Shown: positions 32,830 to 42,651, counted from the stretch's first letter. The stretch: 64,000 nt of DNA from JBAZMA01 sp041649995 (GCA_041649995.1 JBAZMA010000002.1:124001-188000); one strand, 5' to 3'. The notes: generated from the letters alone by a model not told the origin. Numbers and translations: made by a program.

Positions 32830-33195
32830 ATGAAAACACAGTCTGCGGGAATCTGTTCTTTGCCGGGCGCCGTGAAAAGCGATAACAGGATTTTTTATCG
32901 TAATCCTCTTTATGATGTTAAGACGCAGATCAAGAACGTCAATACGGGGGAACGCCTGGAGGCCGTAGTCAAGGACATCAGCGGATCAGGCATGGGATTA
33001 TCCACATCGCGCGCCTTTTCCCCCGGCACGATATTTGAAATCGCCGTCGAAATTCCAGACGGATTCGGTCCCCTGAAGCTCCTGGGCCGGGTGGTGTGGT
33101 CGAAGGCAGCCGATATTTTCGGATGCAGGACGGGCGTTGTCGTGCTTAACCCGAGGTTCATGTCCGTTTCGCGGATCCTCAAGTTGTTCTATTAG
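32830..33195 (+). CDS. PilZ-domain protein inside the dcw cluster
   Basis: This 121-residue soluble protein is a single PilZ domain. Both cyclic-di-GMP-binding motifs are present: R20-x3-R24 (RIFYR) and D49-x-S51-x2-G54 (DISGSG). It is followed by beta-strand text typical of PilZ (IFEIAVEIPDG, LLGRVVWSK). A ggagggagg ribosome-binding site precedes the ATG. It sits between mraZ and rsmH, which are normally adjacent. It may link cyclic di-GMP to cell-wall synthesis; that is inference. Confidence 0.82.
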   Translation: MKTQSAGICSLPGAVKSDNRIFYRNPLYDVKTQIKNVNTGERLEAVVKDISGSGMGLSTSRAFSPGTIFEIAVEIPDGFGPLKLLGRVVWSKAADIFGCRTGVVVLNPRFMSVSRILKLFY

Positions 33196-33290
33196 GAAAA
33201 GAAGGAGACCTTTTAAGCATGTGGTCTCGTCATAATGGAAGCATCGGTGTGCTGGACAGTTGTGTCCAGACAAAGGGAGGCGATGAAGCC

Positions 33291-34187
33291 ATGCAGGAGC
33301 CGCTTCATAAGCCGGTTATGTTACAGGAAGTCCTTAAGTTCCTCGAGCCAAAAAGCGGCATGACCATTGTCGATGCCACGGCCGGGATGGGCGGGCATTC
33401 TTTGAGCCTGGCCAGGGAACTGGGGACGCGCGGCCGCCTTGTGGTGATCGACAAGGATGAGGAGTCTCTGGACGAAGCCAAAAATACCCTGCGCTCTTCG
33501 CCGCTTGCCTGCGATTTTGAACACGAGGATTTCCGTAACCTGGACAAGGTGCTTGACCGGCTGGGGATCGAAGGCGTGGATTCCTTTTTGTTCGATTTGG
33601 GCATTTCTTCTTATCAGATGGACAGCCCGCAGAGGGGATTTAGCATTCGCGCCGAAGGCCCCCTGGACATGCGCATGGACAGGACCGGATTTATTTCCGC
33701 CTACGACCTTCTGAATAATCTCACCGAAGAAGAAATCGCCTCCATCCTCTGGAAGTTCGGGCAGGAGAGATTCTCCAGGAGGATCGCGCGCGCTATCGTC
33801 CGCGCGCGTCAGCATTCGCCGATCACCTCAACCAAAGAGCTTTCCGATATCATCGTCAAGGCCCTTCCTTCCAAATTCCGTTTTCACAGGATCCATCCGG
33901 CGACGCGGTCTTTTCAGGCCTTGCGTATTGCCGTCAACAGGGAGCTCGATTCCCTGGAGGAAGCCTTGAAAAAAGCGGCCCTTTATCTGAATAGAGGGGG
34001 ACGCATTTGCGTGATCTCGTTCCATTCCCTGGAAGACAAGATCGTCAAGGAGAATTTCCGCGAGCTTGTCAAGACGGAGCGGTACCGGCTTTTGTTCAAA
34101 AAAGTTTGGCGGCCTTCGGAAGAAGAGGTCCGCGAAAACCCGCGCAGCCGCAGCGCGCGGATGAGGGTCATAGAAAGGCTCAAATGA
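33291..34187 (+). CDS. rsmH: 16S rRNA (cytosine-1402-N4)-methyltransferase
   Basis: This 298-residue SAM-dependent enzyme methylates C1402 of 16S rRNA. Landmarks are HKPVMLQEVLKFL at the start, VDATAGMGGHSLSLA (SAM-binding), DSFLFDLGISSYQMD, RGFSIRAEGPLDMRMD and ISFHSLEDKIVK. The ATG at 33291 is chosen by family alignment and has aggg agg upstream; an in-frame ATG at 33219, also with a ribosome-binding site, would add 24 unusual residues. A small hairpin (ctggac/gtccag, 33252-33269) lies between the two starts. Confidence 0.95.
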   Translation: MQEPLHKPVMLQEVLKFLEPKSGMTIVDATAGMGGHSLSLARELGTRGRLVVIDKDEESLDEAKNTLRSSPLACDFEHEDFRNLDKVLDRLGIEGVDSFLFDLGISSYQMDSPQRGFSIRAEGPLDMRMDRTGFISAYDLLNNLTEEEIASILWKFGQERFSRRIARAIVRARQHSPITSTKELSDIIVKALPSKFRFHRIHPATRSFQALRIAVNRELDSLEEALKKAALYLNRGGRICVISFHSLEDKIVKENFRELVKTERYRLLFKKVWRPSEEEVRENPRSRSARMRVIERLK

Positions 34188-34567
34188 GGACCTCCCGCTG
34201 TGTTTTCTATACGATTATGGCGACCGTGTTGAGCCTTTTTTATGTCGCTCAACAGACGGAAATCGTGAAGCTGGGCTATAGGATCAACAGGGCCGAGCAT
34301 GTGCTGGAGGCCATGCGCGACAAGAAAACCTCTCTGGAATTCACTCTTTCCAGCCTGGAATCCCCATTACATCTGGACAAAAGCCTTTTTTTGCATAATA
34401 ATGAATTTGAAATGGCGCAAAGCTACAAGCTGGTGAAGTTGACGCCGGCGCCCGCGCCGAAGACCGCTTACGCGGCAGCGTCAAAAAACAGATTTTCCGT
34501 TTTTCAACGGCTCGCCAAGCTCGGATTCTTTGCGGATCGTCAGGCTGAAGCGAAGACCATCAAGTGA
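34184..34567 (+). CDS. ftsL: FtsL-like division protein
   Basis: This 127-residue bitopic protein has a short cytoplasmic start, one membrane segment (about 8-24, FYTIMATVLSLFYVA) and a periplasmic coiled coil (about 28-65), then an Ala/Pro-rich tail. Sequence is not diagnostic, but size, topology and position between rsmH and ftsI are those of FtsL, which with FtsB and FtsQ activates FtsWI. It begins inside the rsmH stop (ATGA). Confidence 0.75.
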   Translation: MRTSRCVFYTIMATVLSLFYVAQQTEIVKLGYRINRAEHVLEAMRDKKTSLEFTLSSLESPLHLDKSLFLHNNEFEMAQSYKLVKLTPAPAPKTAYAAASKNRFSVFQRLAKLGFFADRQAEAKTIK

Positions 34568-34629
34568 TCTTACGGGAATTCCTTTTCAAGGGCAGCACGG
34601 ATTCCCCTTAGCATCTCCCCGGCCAAGAA

Positions 34630-36342
34630 GTGTTTCTTAAAATCAAATCCTCGAGATTCGCGGTTGTTCTTGTTCTCTTCCTGGGATTACTTGTTCTCTT
34701 TTTGATCCAGCTTGTTTCCTTCCGGTTATTCCGCTCTTCTTTTCTCCAAAAACTCGCCGCCAAACAGCATACCTATTATATAGAGCTGGAGCCCAAACGC
34801 GGGGCCATCCTTGACCGGCACATGAGACCCATGGCTGTTAATGTGGCCACTTTTTCGCTTTATGGGGTCCCTCCCCAGATCAAGGATGTCGCGGCCGTGG
34901 CGCGCCAGTTGCGCGAACTTCTGGGCCTGGATGAAAGCTTTGTCAGGGAGAGGCTCTCCCGGCCCAAGCAGTTCGTCTGGCTGGCCCGCAAGCTGGATTG
35001 GGCTGTGATGGAAAAGGTCCGTGCCCAGGATTTGGACGGGCTCTACTTTATCAAAGAAAGCCGGCGGTCTTATCCTCACTCAAGATTGGCCAGTCCGTTG
35101 ATCGGTTTCGCGGGATTGGACAACACGGGTTTGGACGGTCTGGAATTAAGGTTTGACTCCTATCTCAAGGGAACTCCCGGATGGACGTTTGTGCTCAGGG
35201 ATGCCCGCCAGAACGACCTGGCCATTTCCGATTCCCTGCAGCCTCCGGTGGACGGATATTCCCTTGTGCTGACGATTGACGAAGTTGTGCAGTATATCGC
35301 CGAGCGGGAGGTGGACAAGGTCTTTCAGAAATATCGCGCCAAGGGAGCGATGGCTGTTGTCCTGGATGTCAGGACAGGCGAGATCCTGGCCCTGGTCAAT
35401 CGTCCGGACTATGACCTCAACAAACCTTCTCAGGAGCCGATCGATTCCCGGCGCAACAGGGTCGTCACTGATTATTTTGAACCAGGGTCTGTTTTTAAGA
35501 TCGTGACGGCTTCCGCGGCTCTGGAGGAAGGAAAGTTTTCCCTGGAGGACAAGATTTTCTGCGAGAACGGGGAATATCGCGTGGCCAACCATACCCTGCA
35601 CGATGTTCATCCTTACGGGTCCTTGAGTTTCCTGGAAGTTATCTCCCAGTCCAGCAATATCGGCACGACCAAGATCGCCCAGAAGCTCGGGCCCGCGACG
35701 GTCTATAAGTACGCGAAAAATTTCGGATTTGGCGCCGTGACAAACGCGGGGATGGCCGGGGAGGTGCCCGGTGTCGTCAAGCCCGTTTCCGTTTGGTCCA
35801 AAACATCCATCGGCGCTATTCCGATCGGACAAGAAGTGTGTGTGACCGCCTTGCAGCTGGCCGGGGCGATTTCGGCTTTGGCCAATGACGGAGTTTATAT
35901 GAGACCTTTTGTCGTGCGCGCCGTCATTGATAAGCAGGGAGAGATCATCAAGGAATACGGACCCGAGGAAGTCCGCAGGGTCGTTTCCGCGCAGACGGCA
36001 GCCGCCATGAAAGGGATCCTGGCGGCCGCGGTGGAAACAGGGACCGGAAAAATGGCGCGATCCAAGTTCTATCGTTTCGGAGGAAAGACGGGGACGGCCC
36101 AAAAAGTGGAGGCCAACGGGACTTATTCGCATTCCAAGTTCATGGCTTCTTTCATCGGATTTGCTCCTGTGGAAAACCCCGAAATCGCGATTGTGGTGAT
36201 CGTCGATGAGCCCCGGCCCTATTACTATGGGGGCGTGGTCTCTGCCCCGGCCTTCAAGGCTATCGCCGAAGACGTTTTGAAATACAGACAAATGGCCAGA
36301 GAGAATGAAACCATTTATTCAGCCAAAGCTGATGGATATTAA
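34630..36342 (+). CDS. ftsI: Septal class B penicillin-binding protein FtsI (PBP3)
   Basis: This 570-residue transpeptidase cross-links septal peptidoglycan. After one membrane segment (about 10-32) comes the dimerisation domain (EPKRGAILDRHMRPMA) and the transpeptidase domain with S287-x2-K290 (EPGSVFKIV), S341-x-N343 (SSN) and K486-T-G (GGKTGTAQ). The GTG start at 34630 follows an aagaag ribosome-binding site. It ends overlapping murE by 38 bases. Length is normal; no PASTA domains are present. Confidence 0.95.
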   Translation: MFLKIKSSRFAVVLVLFLGLLVLFLIQLVSFRLFRSSFLQKLAAKQHTYYIELEPKRGAILDRHMRPMAVNVATFSLYGVPPQIKDVAAVARQLRELLGLDESFVRERLSRPKQFVWLARKLDWAVMEKVRAQDLDGLYFIKESRRSYPHSRLASPLIGFAGLDNTGLDGLELRFDSYLKGTPGWTFVLRDARQNDLAISDSLQPPVDGYSLVLTIDEVVQYIAEREVDKVFQKYRAKGAMAVVLDVRTGEILALVNRPDYDLNKPSQEPIDSRRNRVVTDYFEPGSVFKIVTASAALEEGKFSLEDKIFCENGEYRVANHTLHDVHPYGSLSFLEVISQSSNIGTTKIAQKLGPATVYKYAKNFGFGAVTNAGMAGEVPGVVKPVSVWSKTSIGAIPIGQEVCVTALQLAGAISALANDGVYMRPFVVRAVIDKQGEIIKEYGPEEVRRVVSAQTAAAMKGILAAAVETGTGKMARSKFYRFGGKTGTAQKVEANGTYSHSKFMASFIGFAPVENPEIAIVVIVDEPRPYYYGGVVSAPAFKAIAEDVLKYRQMARENETIYSAKADGY

Positions 36343-37810
36343 AGACGCGGTCAGGGCATTGGAGGTCAAGGCCGTTCGCGGGAGCGGGCAGGGCTCATCT
36401 TTCCACGGGATTTCCTCTGATTCCCGGCAAGTCCGGCCCGGATATCTCTTTGTCGCCGAGCGCGGAGCCGGGCAGGACGGTCACGCGTTTATCCGGCAGG
36501 CCCTGGAGCGCGGGGCTCAAGCCGTTGTCCTGGAGGATGAACGTTTTCTTCCTTCTCCGGATGAGTTTCCAAATGCCGCATTTATCGTCGTCAAGGACTC
36601 CCGCCGGGCCCTTGTGGCGCTGGGGGAACGCTTCTTTGGTTATCCCTGCCGGCGTTTGAAAATCGCGGGAGTGACCGGCACCAACGGCAAGACGTCGGTG
36701 ACTTATCTGGCCAAAAGCATTCTGGATGCCGCCGGCCGTTCCTGTGGATTGATCGGGACGATCGGGCAGCAGATTCGCCGGGAGAACCTGCCGTTGAAGA
36801 ACACGACGCCCGGGAGCCTGGAGCTGCGTGAGATTTTCCGGGATATGGCCGATGCCGGCGATGAATATGTTGTGATGGAAGTTTCTTCCCACGCCCTCCA
36901 TCAGGGAAGGATCCTGGGCGTTCCTTTCAGCGCCGCCGTTTTCACCAATCTCACCCAGGACCACCTGGACTATCATAAGAATTTCGATGAGTATTTCAGG
37001 GCCAAGGCCAGGCTGTTTTTGGAACATCTGACGGATGCCGGATGCGCCGTTATCAACAGGGACGATGATTACGGGAAAAAGATGATATCCTTGTGTCCGC
37101 GCCGCGTCCTGACGTACGGTTTGCAGCCGGGAGCGGATGTGACGGCTTCGCGATATTCCCTGTCCGCGGGTGGAACGCGCATTTTCCTCGAGGGCGTCGC
37201 GGGAGAGGGTTTTGAGGTCCAAAGCGCGCTCATAGGAGTCCATAATATCTACAATGTGCTGGCGGCCGCGGCCCTGGCTTTTAGTCTTGGAGTGAGCCGC
37301 CAACATATCCGCGCGGGCATAGAATCCCTGGCGTGCGTGCCCGGACGCCTCGAGAGGATTCCTTCTTCTTCGGGGATTGAAATTTTCGTGGATTACGCTC
37401 ATACCGACGACGCTTTGAAAAATGTTCTTGAATCTTTGCGCGCGATTGCCCATAATGGCAGAATCATCACCGTGTTTGGCTGCGGAGGGGACCGCGACCG
37501 GGGCAAAAGGCCCAAGATGGGACGGGTGGCCAGCATGCTCTCCGATGTCTGCCTGATCACTTCCGATAATCCTCGCAGCGAAGACCCGAAGGCGATCGCC
37601 GAGCAGATCGTTTCGGGCATCGCAAAAAATAACTTTGAGATCGAACTGGACAGGTTTAAGGCCATTTCCAGGGCTGTGGAGATGGCCTTGCCGGGTGATA
37701 TTGTCCTGGTGGCCGGCAAAGGGCATGAGACGTCCCAGATCGTCGGGGAACAGGTCCTCCCGTTTGACGACAGGGATGCTGTGAGGCGGGTTCTGAAGAA
37801 CGATGTTTAG
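36305..37810 (+). CDS. murE: UDP-MurNAc-tripeptide synthetase MurE
   Basis: This roughly 500-residue ATP-dependent ligase adds the third amino acid to the peptidoglycan precursor. The ATP loop is GVTGTNGKTSVTYL (near 122). The substrate motif near residue 422 is DNPR (SDNPRSEDP), which marks enzymes that add meso-diaminopimelate rather than lysine. The start is uncertain: ATG 36305 overlaps ftsI by 38 bases, while ATG 36332 (MDIKDAVRALEV) matches family N-termini better. It ends overlapping murF by 8 bases. Confidence 0.95.
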   Translation: MKPFIQPKLMDIKDAVRALEVKAVRGSGQGSSFHGISSDSRQVRPGYLFVAERGAGQDGHAFIRQALERGAQAVVLEDERFLPSPDEFPNAAFIVVKDSRRALVALGERFFGYPCRRLKIAGVTGTNGKTSVTYLAKSILDAAGRSCGLIGTIGQQIRRENLPLKNTTPGSLELREIFRDMADAGDEYVVMEVSSHALHQGRILGVPFSAAVFTNLTQDHLDYHKNFDEYFRAKARLFLEHLTDAGCAVINRDDDYGKKMISLCPRRVLTYGLQPGADVTASRYSLSAGGTRIFLEGVAGEGFEVQSALIGVHNIYNVLAAAALAFSLGVSRQHIRAGIESLACVPGRLERIPSSSGIEIFVDYAHTDDALKNVLESLRAIAHNGRIITVFGCGGDRDRGKRPKMGRVASMLSDVCLITSDNPRSEDPKAIAEQIVSGIAKNNFEIELDRFKAISRAVEMALPGDIVLVAGKGHETSQIVGEQVLPFDDRDAVRRVLKNDV

Positions 37811-39173
37811 CTTAAAAGAGATCGTCGAGGCGACAGGGGGGCAATTGTGCGAGGGGACGTTTAAGGGCCGCTACGCGGGCGTTTCCATCGATAGTCGCAC
37901 CATCAAGCCCAAAGAGATCTTCCTGGCCATCCGCGGAGAGAATTTCGACGGCCATGATTACATCGCCCAGGCCCTGGCCAAGGGGGCCGGGTGCGTTATT
38001 TTCTCAGACCCCAAAAAGGCCCCGGTGAAATCCAGGGTTGCGGCGTCTGTCCTGGTCCCTAACACGGTGTTCGCCCTGGGCAGCCTGGCCCGTTACCACC
38101 GCGAGCGGTTCGACATTCCCGTGATCGCCATTACGGGCAGCAGCGGAAAGACGACCACCAAAGAGATGGTCGCCTGGGTGTTGTCCGGCAAATATGAAGT
38201 TCACAAAAACAAGGGGACGCAGAACAATCTTATCGGCGTGCCTTTGACCCTCCTGAGCATTCATTCCCGTCACGATATCTGCGTCATAGAACTGGGGACA
38301 AACCATAAGGGAGAGATCCGTCATCTGGCCCAGATCGCCAAGCCGAATGTGGGCATTATCACCAACATCGGCCCGGCCCACCTGGAGTTCCTGGAGAATC
38401 TCAAAGGGGTTTATAAGGAAAAGATCGAGCTCGTCCGGCAGCTGAGCCCTCCGGCCATCGCCCTCCTGAATAAATCGGATATCGCCCTTTCTTCTTTAAG
38501 CCGGATCAAGACGCGGCCCCTGTTTTTTTACGGCATTAACAGGGACTGCGAATTCAACGCGACGGAAATCAATTATTCCCCGGAAGGCATCTCTTTTCTC
38601 GTCAATAACGCTCATGTCCTGCAGCTGAGGCATTACGCCCTGCACAATGTCAGCAATGCCATGGCGGCCATCGGCTGCGGTCTGCTGTTCGGGGTGGATA
38701 TCGGCGTCATCCGGGAAAAGATCCGCACCTTCGATTCTCCGGAAATGCGGCTCAAGGAGATCAAGCTCAAGAATTGCGTTGTTATCGACGATTCCTATAA
38801 TTCCAATCCTCAGTCGCTCAAGCAGGCCATCGATGTCCTTTGCCGCCAGCCTTCCTCCGGCCGCCGGATCCTGGTCATGGGGGATATGATGGAGCTGGGC
38901 GCCAAGTCTCAGGAATTTCATTCGTATTTCGGCAACTATATTTCCAAAAAACCCATCGATGTCCTGGTGACCATGGGGACTTTTTCCAAATGGACCTCGG
39001 AAAGCGCGCGAAAAAACGGCATGCGTACCGAGGCCGTGGTCCATTGCGACGACTGCCCGCGGGCCGTGGAATTCCTGTCCGCCCAAGTCAGGCCGGGGGA
39101 TGTCCTTTTGATCAAGGGGTCGCGGTCCATGAAGATGGAGAGGATCGTCGCCTTTCTGAAGGAGAGGGAATAG
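37803..39173 (+). CDS. murF: UDP-MurNAc-tripeptide-D-Ala-D-Ala ligase MurF
   Basis: This 456-residue ligase adds D-Ala-D-Ala to complete the UDP-MurNAc-pentapeptide. Landmarks are the N-terminal VSIDSRTIKPKEIFLAI, the ATP loop AITGSSGKTTTKEM, KNKGTQNNLIGVPLTLL, and DDSYNSNPQS with LVMGDMMELG in the C-terminal domain. The D-Ala-D-Ala comes from Ddl, encoded at 46761. mraY begins at the next base after the stop. Confidence 0.97.
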   Translation: MFSLKEIVEATGGQLCEGTFKGRYAGVSIDSRTIKPKEIFLAIRGENFDGHDYIAQALAKGAGCVIFSDPKKAPVKSRVAASVLVPNTVFALGSLARYHRERFDIPVIAITGSSGKTTTKEMVAWVLSGKYEVHKNKGTQNNLIGVPLTLLSIHSRHDICVIELGTNHKGEIRHLAQIAKPNVGIITNIGPAHLEFLENLKGVYKEKIELVRQLSPPAIALLNKSDIALSSLSRIKTRPLFFYGINRDCEFNATEINYSPEGISFLVNNAHVLQLRHYALHNVSNAMAAIGCGLLFGVDIGVIREKIRTFDSPEMRLKEIKLKNCVVIDDSYNSNPQSLKQAIDVLCRQPSSGRRILVMGDMMELGAKSQEFHSYFGNYISKKPIDVLVTMGTFSKWTSESARKNGMRTEAVVHCDDCPRAVEFLSAQVRPGDVLLIKGSRSMKMERIVAFLKERE

Positions 39174-40265
39174 ATGCTTTACAACCTGCTGTATCCGCTC
39201 AAGGACTTCTTTCCTTTGTTCAATATTTTCAAGTACATCACGTTTCGTTCCGCCATGGCGGCCATCACCACGTTTTTCTTCTGCCTGATCTTTGGCGACA
39301 GGATCATCAAACAGCTGGCCAGCCTGAAGGTCTGCGAGCATGTTCGGCAGAAACAGGAGGTCAACGGCCTTTACGATCTCCATCATCACAAACAGGGGAC
39401 TCCCACCATGGGGGGGTTGATGATGGTCGCCTCCATCATTGTTTCGACGATTTTATGGGCGGACGTCACCAACGGCTATGTCCTTCTCTGCGTGCTGGCT
39501 CTTCTCTGGCTGGGCCTTGTCGGTTTCACCGACGATTATATCAAATTGAAGATGAAGCGTTCCAAGGGATTAAGCGCCAGGGCCAAGCTGGCGGGGCAAT
39601 TGTCGCTGGGTTTTGTCGCCGGGGCCCTGATTTACCTGAATCCGGAAATCTCGACCAGTGTCGATGTCCCGTTTTTGAAGAGCGTGTCGCTGGAGCTGGG
39701 GGTTTTTTATATATTTCTGGTGGTTTTGATCATTGTGGGCACGTCCAACGCGGTGAATCTGACCGACGGCCTCGACGGCCTCGCGACAGGCTGCGTGCTC
39801 ATGGTGGCCTTCTCTTTCGGCATCCTGACCTATTTGAGCGGTCACTTGCGCTTCAGTCAGTACCTGTTGATCCCCTATATCGAGGGGACCGGGGAATTGA
39901 CGATCCTTTGCGCTTCGATGATCGGAGCCTGCCTCGGATTTCTATGGTTTAACTGCCATCCGGCTTCTGTTTTTATGGGGGACGTCGGATCGCTGGCGCT
40001 GGGAGGCTCCCTGGGTCTCATCGCGATCCTGATCAAGAAAGAGCTGCTCCTGGTGATCGTAGGCGGGATTTTTGTGATCGAGGCCTTATCGGTGATCCTT
40101 CAGGTCGCGTCTTTTAAACTGAGAAAAAAACGCATTTTCAAAATGGCGCCTCTGCATCATCATTTTCAAATGCTGGGATGGTCTGAATCCAAGGTCATCG
40201 TCCGGTTCTGGATCGTCGCGGCGATCCTGGCCCTGTTCACGCTGACAACCCTGAAGCTCCGATGA
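39174..40265 (+). CDS. mraY: Phospho-MurNAc-pentapeptide translocase MraY
   Basis: This 363-residue polytopic membrane enzyme transfers phospho-MurNAc-pentapeptide to undecaprenyl phosphate, making lipid I. About ten membrane helices are visible. Conserved loops include HKQGTPTMGG, FTDDYIKL, NAVNLTDGLDGLATG, FMGDVGSLALGG and the histidine-rich MAPLHHHFQMLGWSE. It overlaps murD by 4 bases. Confidence 0.98.
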   Translation: MLYNLLYPLKDFFPLFNIFKYITFRSAMAAITTFFFCLIFGDRIIKQLASLKVCEHVRQKQEVNGLYDLHHHKQGTPTMGGLMMVASIIVSTILWADVTNGYVLLCVLALLWLGLVGFTDDYIKLKMKRSKGLSARAKLAGQLSLGFVAGALIYLNPEISTSVDVPFLKSVSLELGVFYIFLVVLIIVGTSNAVNLTDGLDGLATGCVLMVAFSFGILTYLSGHLRFSQYLLIPYIEGTGELTILCASMIGACLGFLWFNCHPASVFMGDVGSLALGGSLGLIAILIKKELLLVIVGGIFVIEALSVILQVASFKLRKKRIFKMAPLHHHFQMLGWSESKVIVRFWIVAAILALFTLTTLKLR

Positions 40266-41518
40266 TGTCCTATAAAAATAAGAAGGTGACGGTCGTGGGC
40301 CTGGCCAGAAGCGGCGTTGCTGCTTCCAGGTTGTTGTGTTCTTTGGGCGCCAGGGTGTTTGTCACGGAAGAAAAAAGTTCCCCTGAGCTCGTCAAACTTT
40401 CGCGCGATTTGAAAAAGGAAGGGATGGGCGTGGAGCTCGCAGGCCACACGCGGGATTGTGTGGAGGGATGCGATGTCATGGTTTTGAGTCCCGGGGTCAG
40501 GCCTGACTCGGCGCCCGTGGCCTGGGCCGGGCAGGCAGGCATTCCCGTCATCAGCGAGATTGAATTGGCCTGGAGCGTTTGCCGGGCGACTGTCATTGCC
40601 GTTTCGGGGACCAACGGAAAAACAACCACGACGACCTTGATCGCGGAGATCCTGAAATCTGCGGGGAGGACCTGTTACGCCCTGGGGAATATCGGCACGC
40701 CTTTTTCTTCGAAGGTCGTTGAAATGAAAGAGGGGGATTATGTGTCTCTGGAGGTCAGCTCGTTTCAGCTGGAGTTCATCCGTTCTTTTAAACCCCGAGT
40801 GGCCCTCATCCTGAACATGACACCCGACCATTTGGACCGCTATAAAAGCGTGGAGGAATACCTGAACGCCAAGAAGCGCATTTTTATGAATCAGACGAAA
40901 GACGACTGGCTTATCCTGAATGAGACGGATGAAGCCCTCAAAAAAGCGGCAGGACAGGCGCGTTCCCGGGTCCTTTTTTTCGGAAAGGCCGGCGTGGAGG
41001 ACGCGGGGATGAATCAGAACCAGCAGGCTGTTTTGGCCGCGGCCCGCGCACTGGACGTCGAACGCAAGACCGTCCTGTCTGTTTTCCGCGATTTCAAAGG
41101 AGTGGAGCACCGTCTGGAATTCGTCCGGGACTTAAATGGGGTCACGTTTATCAATGACTCCAAGGCCACGAATATCGATTCGACCGTCTGGGCCTTAAAC
41201 AATATGAAAAAACCCGTGATCCTGATCGCGGGAGGCCGGGACAAAGGGAGCGATTTTTCTTCCATCGTCCAGCTCATCGGTCAAAAGGTCAAATTCGCTG
41301 TCCTGGTGGGAGAGGCCGCTTCCCGCATTGCCCTGGCCTGGAAAGGGGCGGTGCCGTTTGAGACGGTTTCGTCTTTTCCGGAAGCCGTGCGTCTGGCCCG
41401 GACGCAGGCCGAAAGCGGCGATTGCGTTCTGTTCTCTCCCATGTGCAAAAGTTTCGATATGTTCACGGATTACGAACATCGCGGCCGGACTTTTAAAGAG
41501 ATCGTTGCCGGTTTGTGA
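40262..41518 (+). CDS. murD: UDP-MurNAc-L-alanine-D-glutamate ligase MurD
   Basis: This 418-residue ligase adds D-glutamate to the precursor. It has an N-terminal nucleotide-binding domain (VVGLARSGVAASRLL), the ATP loop AVSGTNGKTTTTTLI, NMTPDHLDRY, INDSKATNIDSTVWAL and a C-terminal FSPMCKSFDMF. The start is ATG 40262 within the mraY stop; a second ATG follows directly. Confidence 0.96.
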   Translation: MMSYKNKKVTVVGLARSGVAASRLLCSLGARVFVTEEKSSPELVKLSRDLKKEGMGVELAGHTRDCVEGCDVMVLSPGVRPDSAPVAWAGQAGIPVISEIELAWSVCRATVIAVSGTNGKTTTTTLIAEILKSAGRTCYALGNIGTPFSSKVVEMKEGDYVSLEVSSFQLEFIRSFKPRVALILNMTPDHLDRYKSVEEYLNAKKRIFMNQTKDDWLILNETDEALKKAAGQARSRVLFFGKAGVEDAGMNQNQQAVLAAARALDVERKTVLSVFRDFKGVEHRLEFVRDLNGVTFINDSKATNIDSTVWALNNMKKPVILIAGGRDKGSDFSSIVQLIGQKVKFAVLVGEAASRIALAWKGAVPFETVSSFPEAVRLARTQAESGDCVLFSPMCKSFDMFTDYEHRGRTFKEIVAGL

Positions 41519-41556
41519 CCTGTTTTTTGTTCACCTTGAGACCCGTTTAGGCTCCC

Positions 41557-42651
41557 ATGCGAAGCGCGAGGATTTCCATTTTTGTCACCATGCTGATTCT
41601 GATCAGCATCGGCGTCGTGATGATTTACAGCGCCAGTTCCATTCCGGTCTGGCAATCCAGCGGCCAGAGCTACGGGCTTTTGAAGAAACAGCTTTTGTAC
41701 GTCTTGTTCGGTTTTATCGGTATGAGCGTGGCCATGGCGATGGATTACCACGCCCTTCGGCGATGGGCCAAGCCTTTGCTTCTTCTGTCCGTCATTCCCC
41801 TGGTCCTGGTCCTGGTTCCCGGCATTTCCAGGGAAGTGGGGGGCGCCAAGCGCTGGCTTCATGTCTTCGGATTTAATTATCAGCCTACCGAGTTCGTAAA
41901 GCTCGCTTTGATCGTTTATCTGGCGGATTTTATCGTTCGCAAGGCCCGGTATTTGAAAAATTTCTGGCAGGGTTTTGTGCCGCCCATGCTGACCCTTGGC
42001 GCGATCACGCTTTTGACCCTTCTTCAGCCCGACCTCGGCACGGCGGTGGCCCTGGTGGTTCTGACTTTTGTCATGCTTTTTGTTTCCGGATTGAGGACCA
42101 GCCATATACTGGCGAGCCTTTTTTTGGCCCTCCCCTTCCTTTATCTTCTGGTTTTCAGTGTTCCTTACCGCCGCTCCAGGATCCTGGCGTTCCTGAATCC
42201 TTGGATGGATCCGCAAGGTTCCGGTTTTCAGATCATCCAGTCTCAGATCGCGCTGGCTTCGGGAGGGCTGTTCGGCGTTGGGCTGGGTCAGAGCCGTCAG
42301 AAGCTTTTTTATCTGCCCGCCGCGCATACGGATTTTATTTTTTCCATCATTGCCGAAGAATTGGGACTTCTGGGTTCTGTCGCCGTCATCCTGTTGTTTG
42401 TATTCCTGATCTGGCAGATGGCCAGGGTTATCCGCCGCGTGTCAGATCCTTTCGGCAAACTCATGGGGATCGGTATTTTGACCCTGGTCGCTTTTTCCGC
42501 CGTTGTTAATATCGGCGTTTCCATCGGTTCTCTGCCTACGAAAGGGCTGCCTCTGCCTTTCATCAGCTACGGGGGCTCCGCGCTTGTTTTTTATATGATG
42601 GCCGTCGGTCTTTTGTTGAATGTTTCAAAATCGGGGGAGACGCTTCTATGA
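41557..42651 (+). CDS. ftsW: Septal peptidoglycan polymerase FtsW
   Basis: This 364-residue SEDS-family glycosyltransferase polymerises lipid II together with FtsI. About ten membrane helices are seen. SEDS landmarks include MIYSASSIP in helix 1, GAKRWL, NYQPTEFVKLALI, LLQPDLGTAV, the periplasmic DPQGSGFQIIQSQIALASGG and the C-terminal LPTKGLPLPFISYGGSA. The rod-specific RodA is a close relative; position in dcw next to murG favours FtsW. Confidence 0.95.
   Translation: MRSARISIFVTMLILISIGVVMIYSASSIPVWQSSGQSYGLLKKQLLYVLFGFIGMSVAMAMDYHALRRWAKPLLLLSVIPLVLVLVPGISREVGGAKRWLHVFGFNYQPTEFVKLALIVYLADFIVRKARYLKNFWQGFVPPMLTLGAITLLTLLQPDLGTAVALVVLTFVMLFVSGLRTSHILASLFLALPFLYLLVFSVPYRRSRILAFLNPWMDPQGSGFQIIQSQIALASGGLFGVGLGQSRQKLFYLPAAHTDFIFSIIAEELGLLGSVAVILLFVFLIWQMARVIRRVSDPFGKLMGIGILTLVAFSAVVNIGVSIGSLPTKGLPLPFISYGGSALVFYMMAVGLLLNVSKSGETLL

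Noticed and set aside
36395..37726. A 443-codon minus-strand open frame opposite murE
   Set aside because: It is the antisense shadow of a clear murE; it has no family motifs and no ribosome-binding site. The same holds for the long minus-strand frames at 35146-36291 and 38496-39389.
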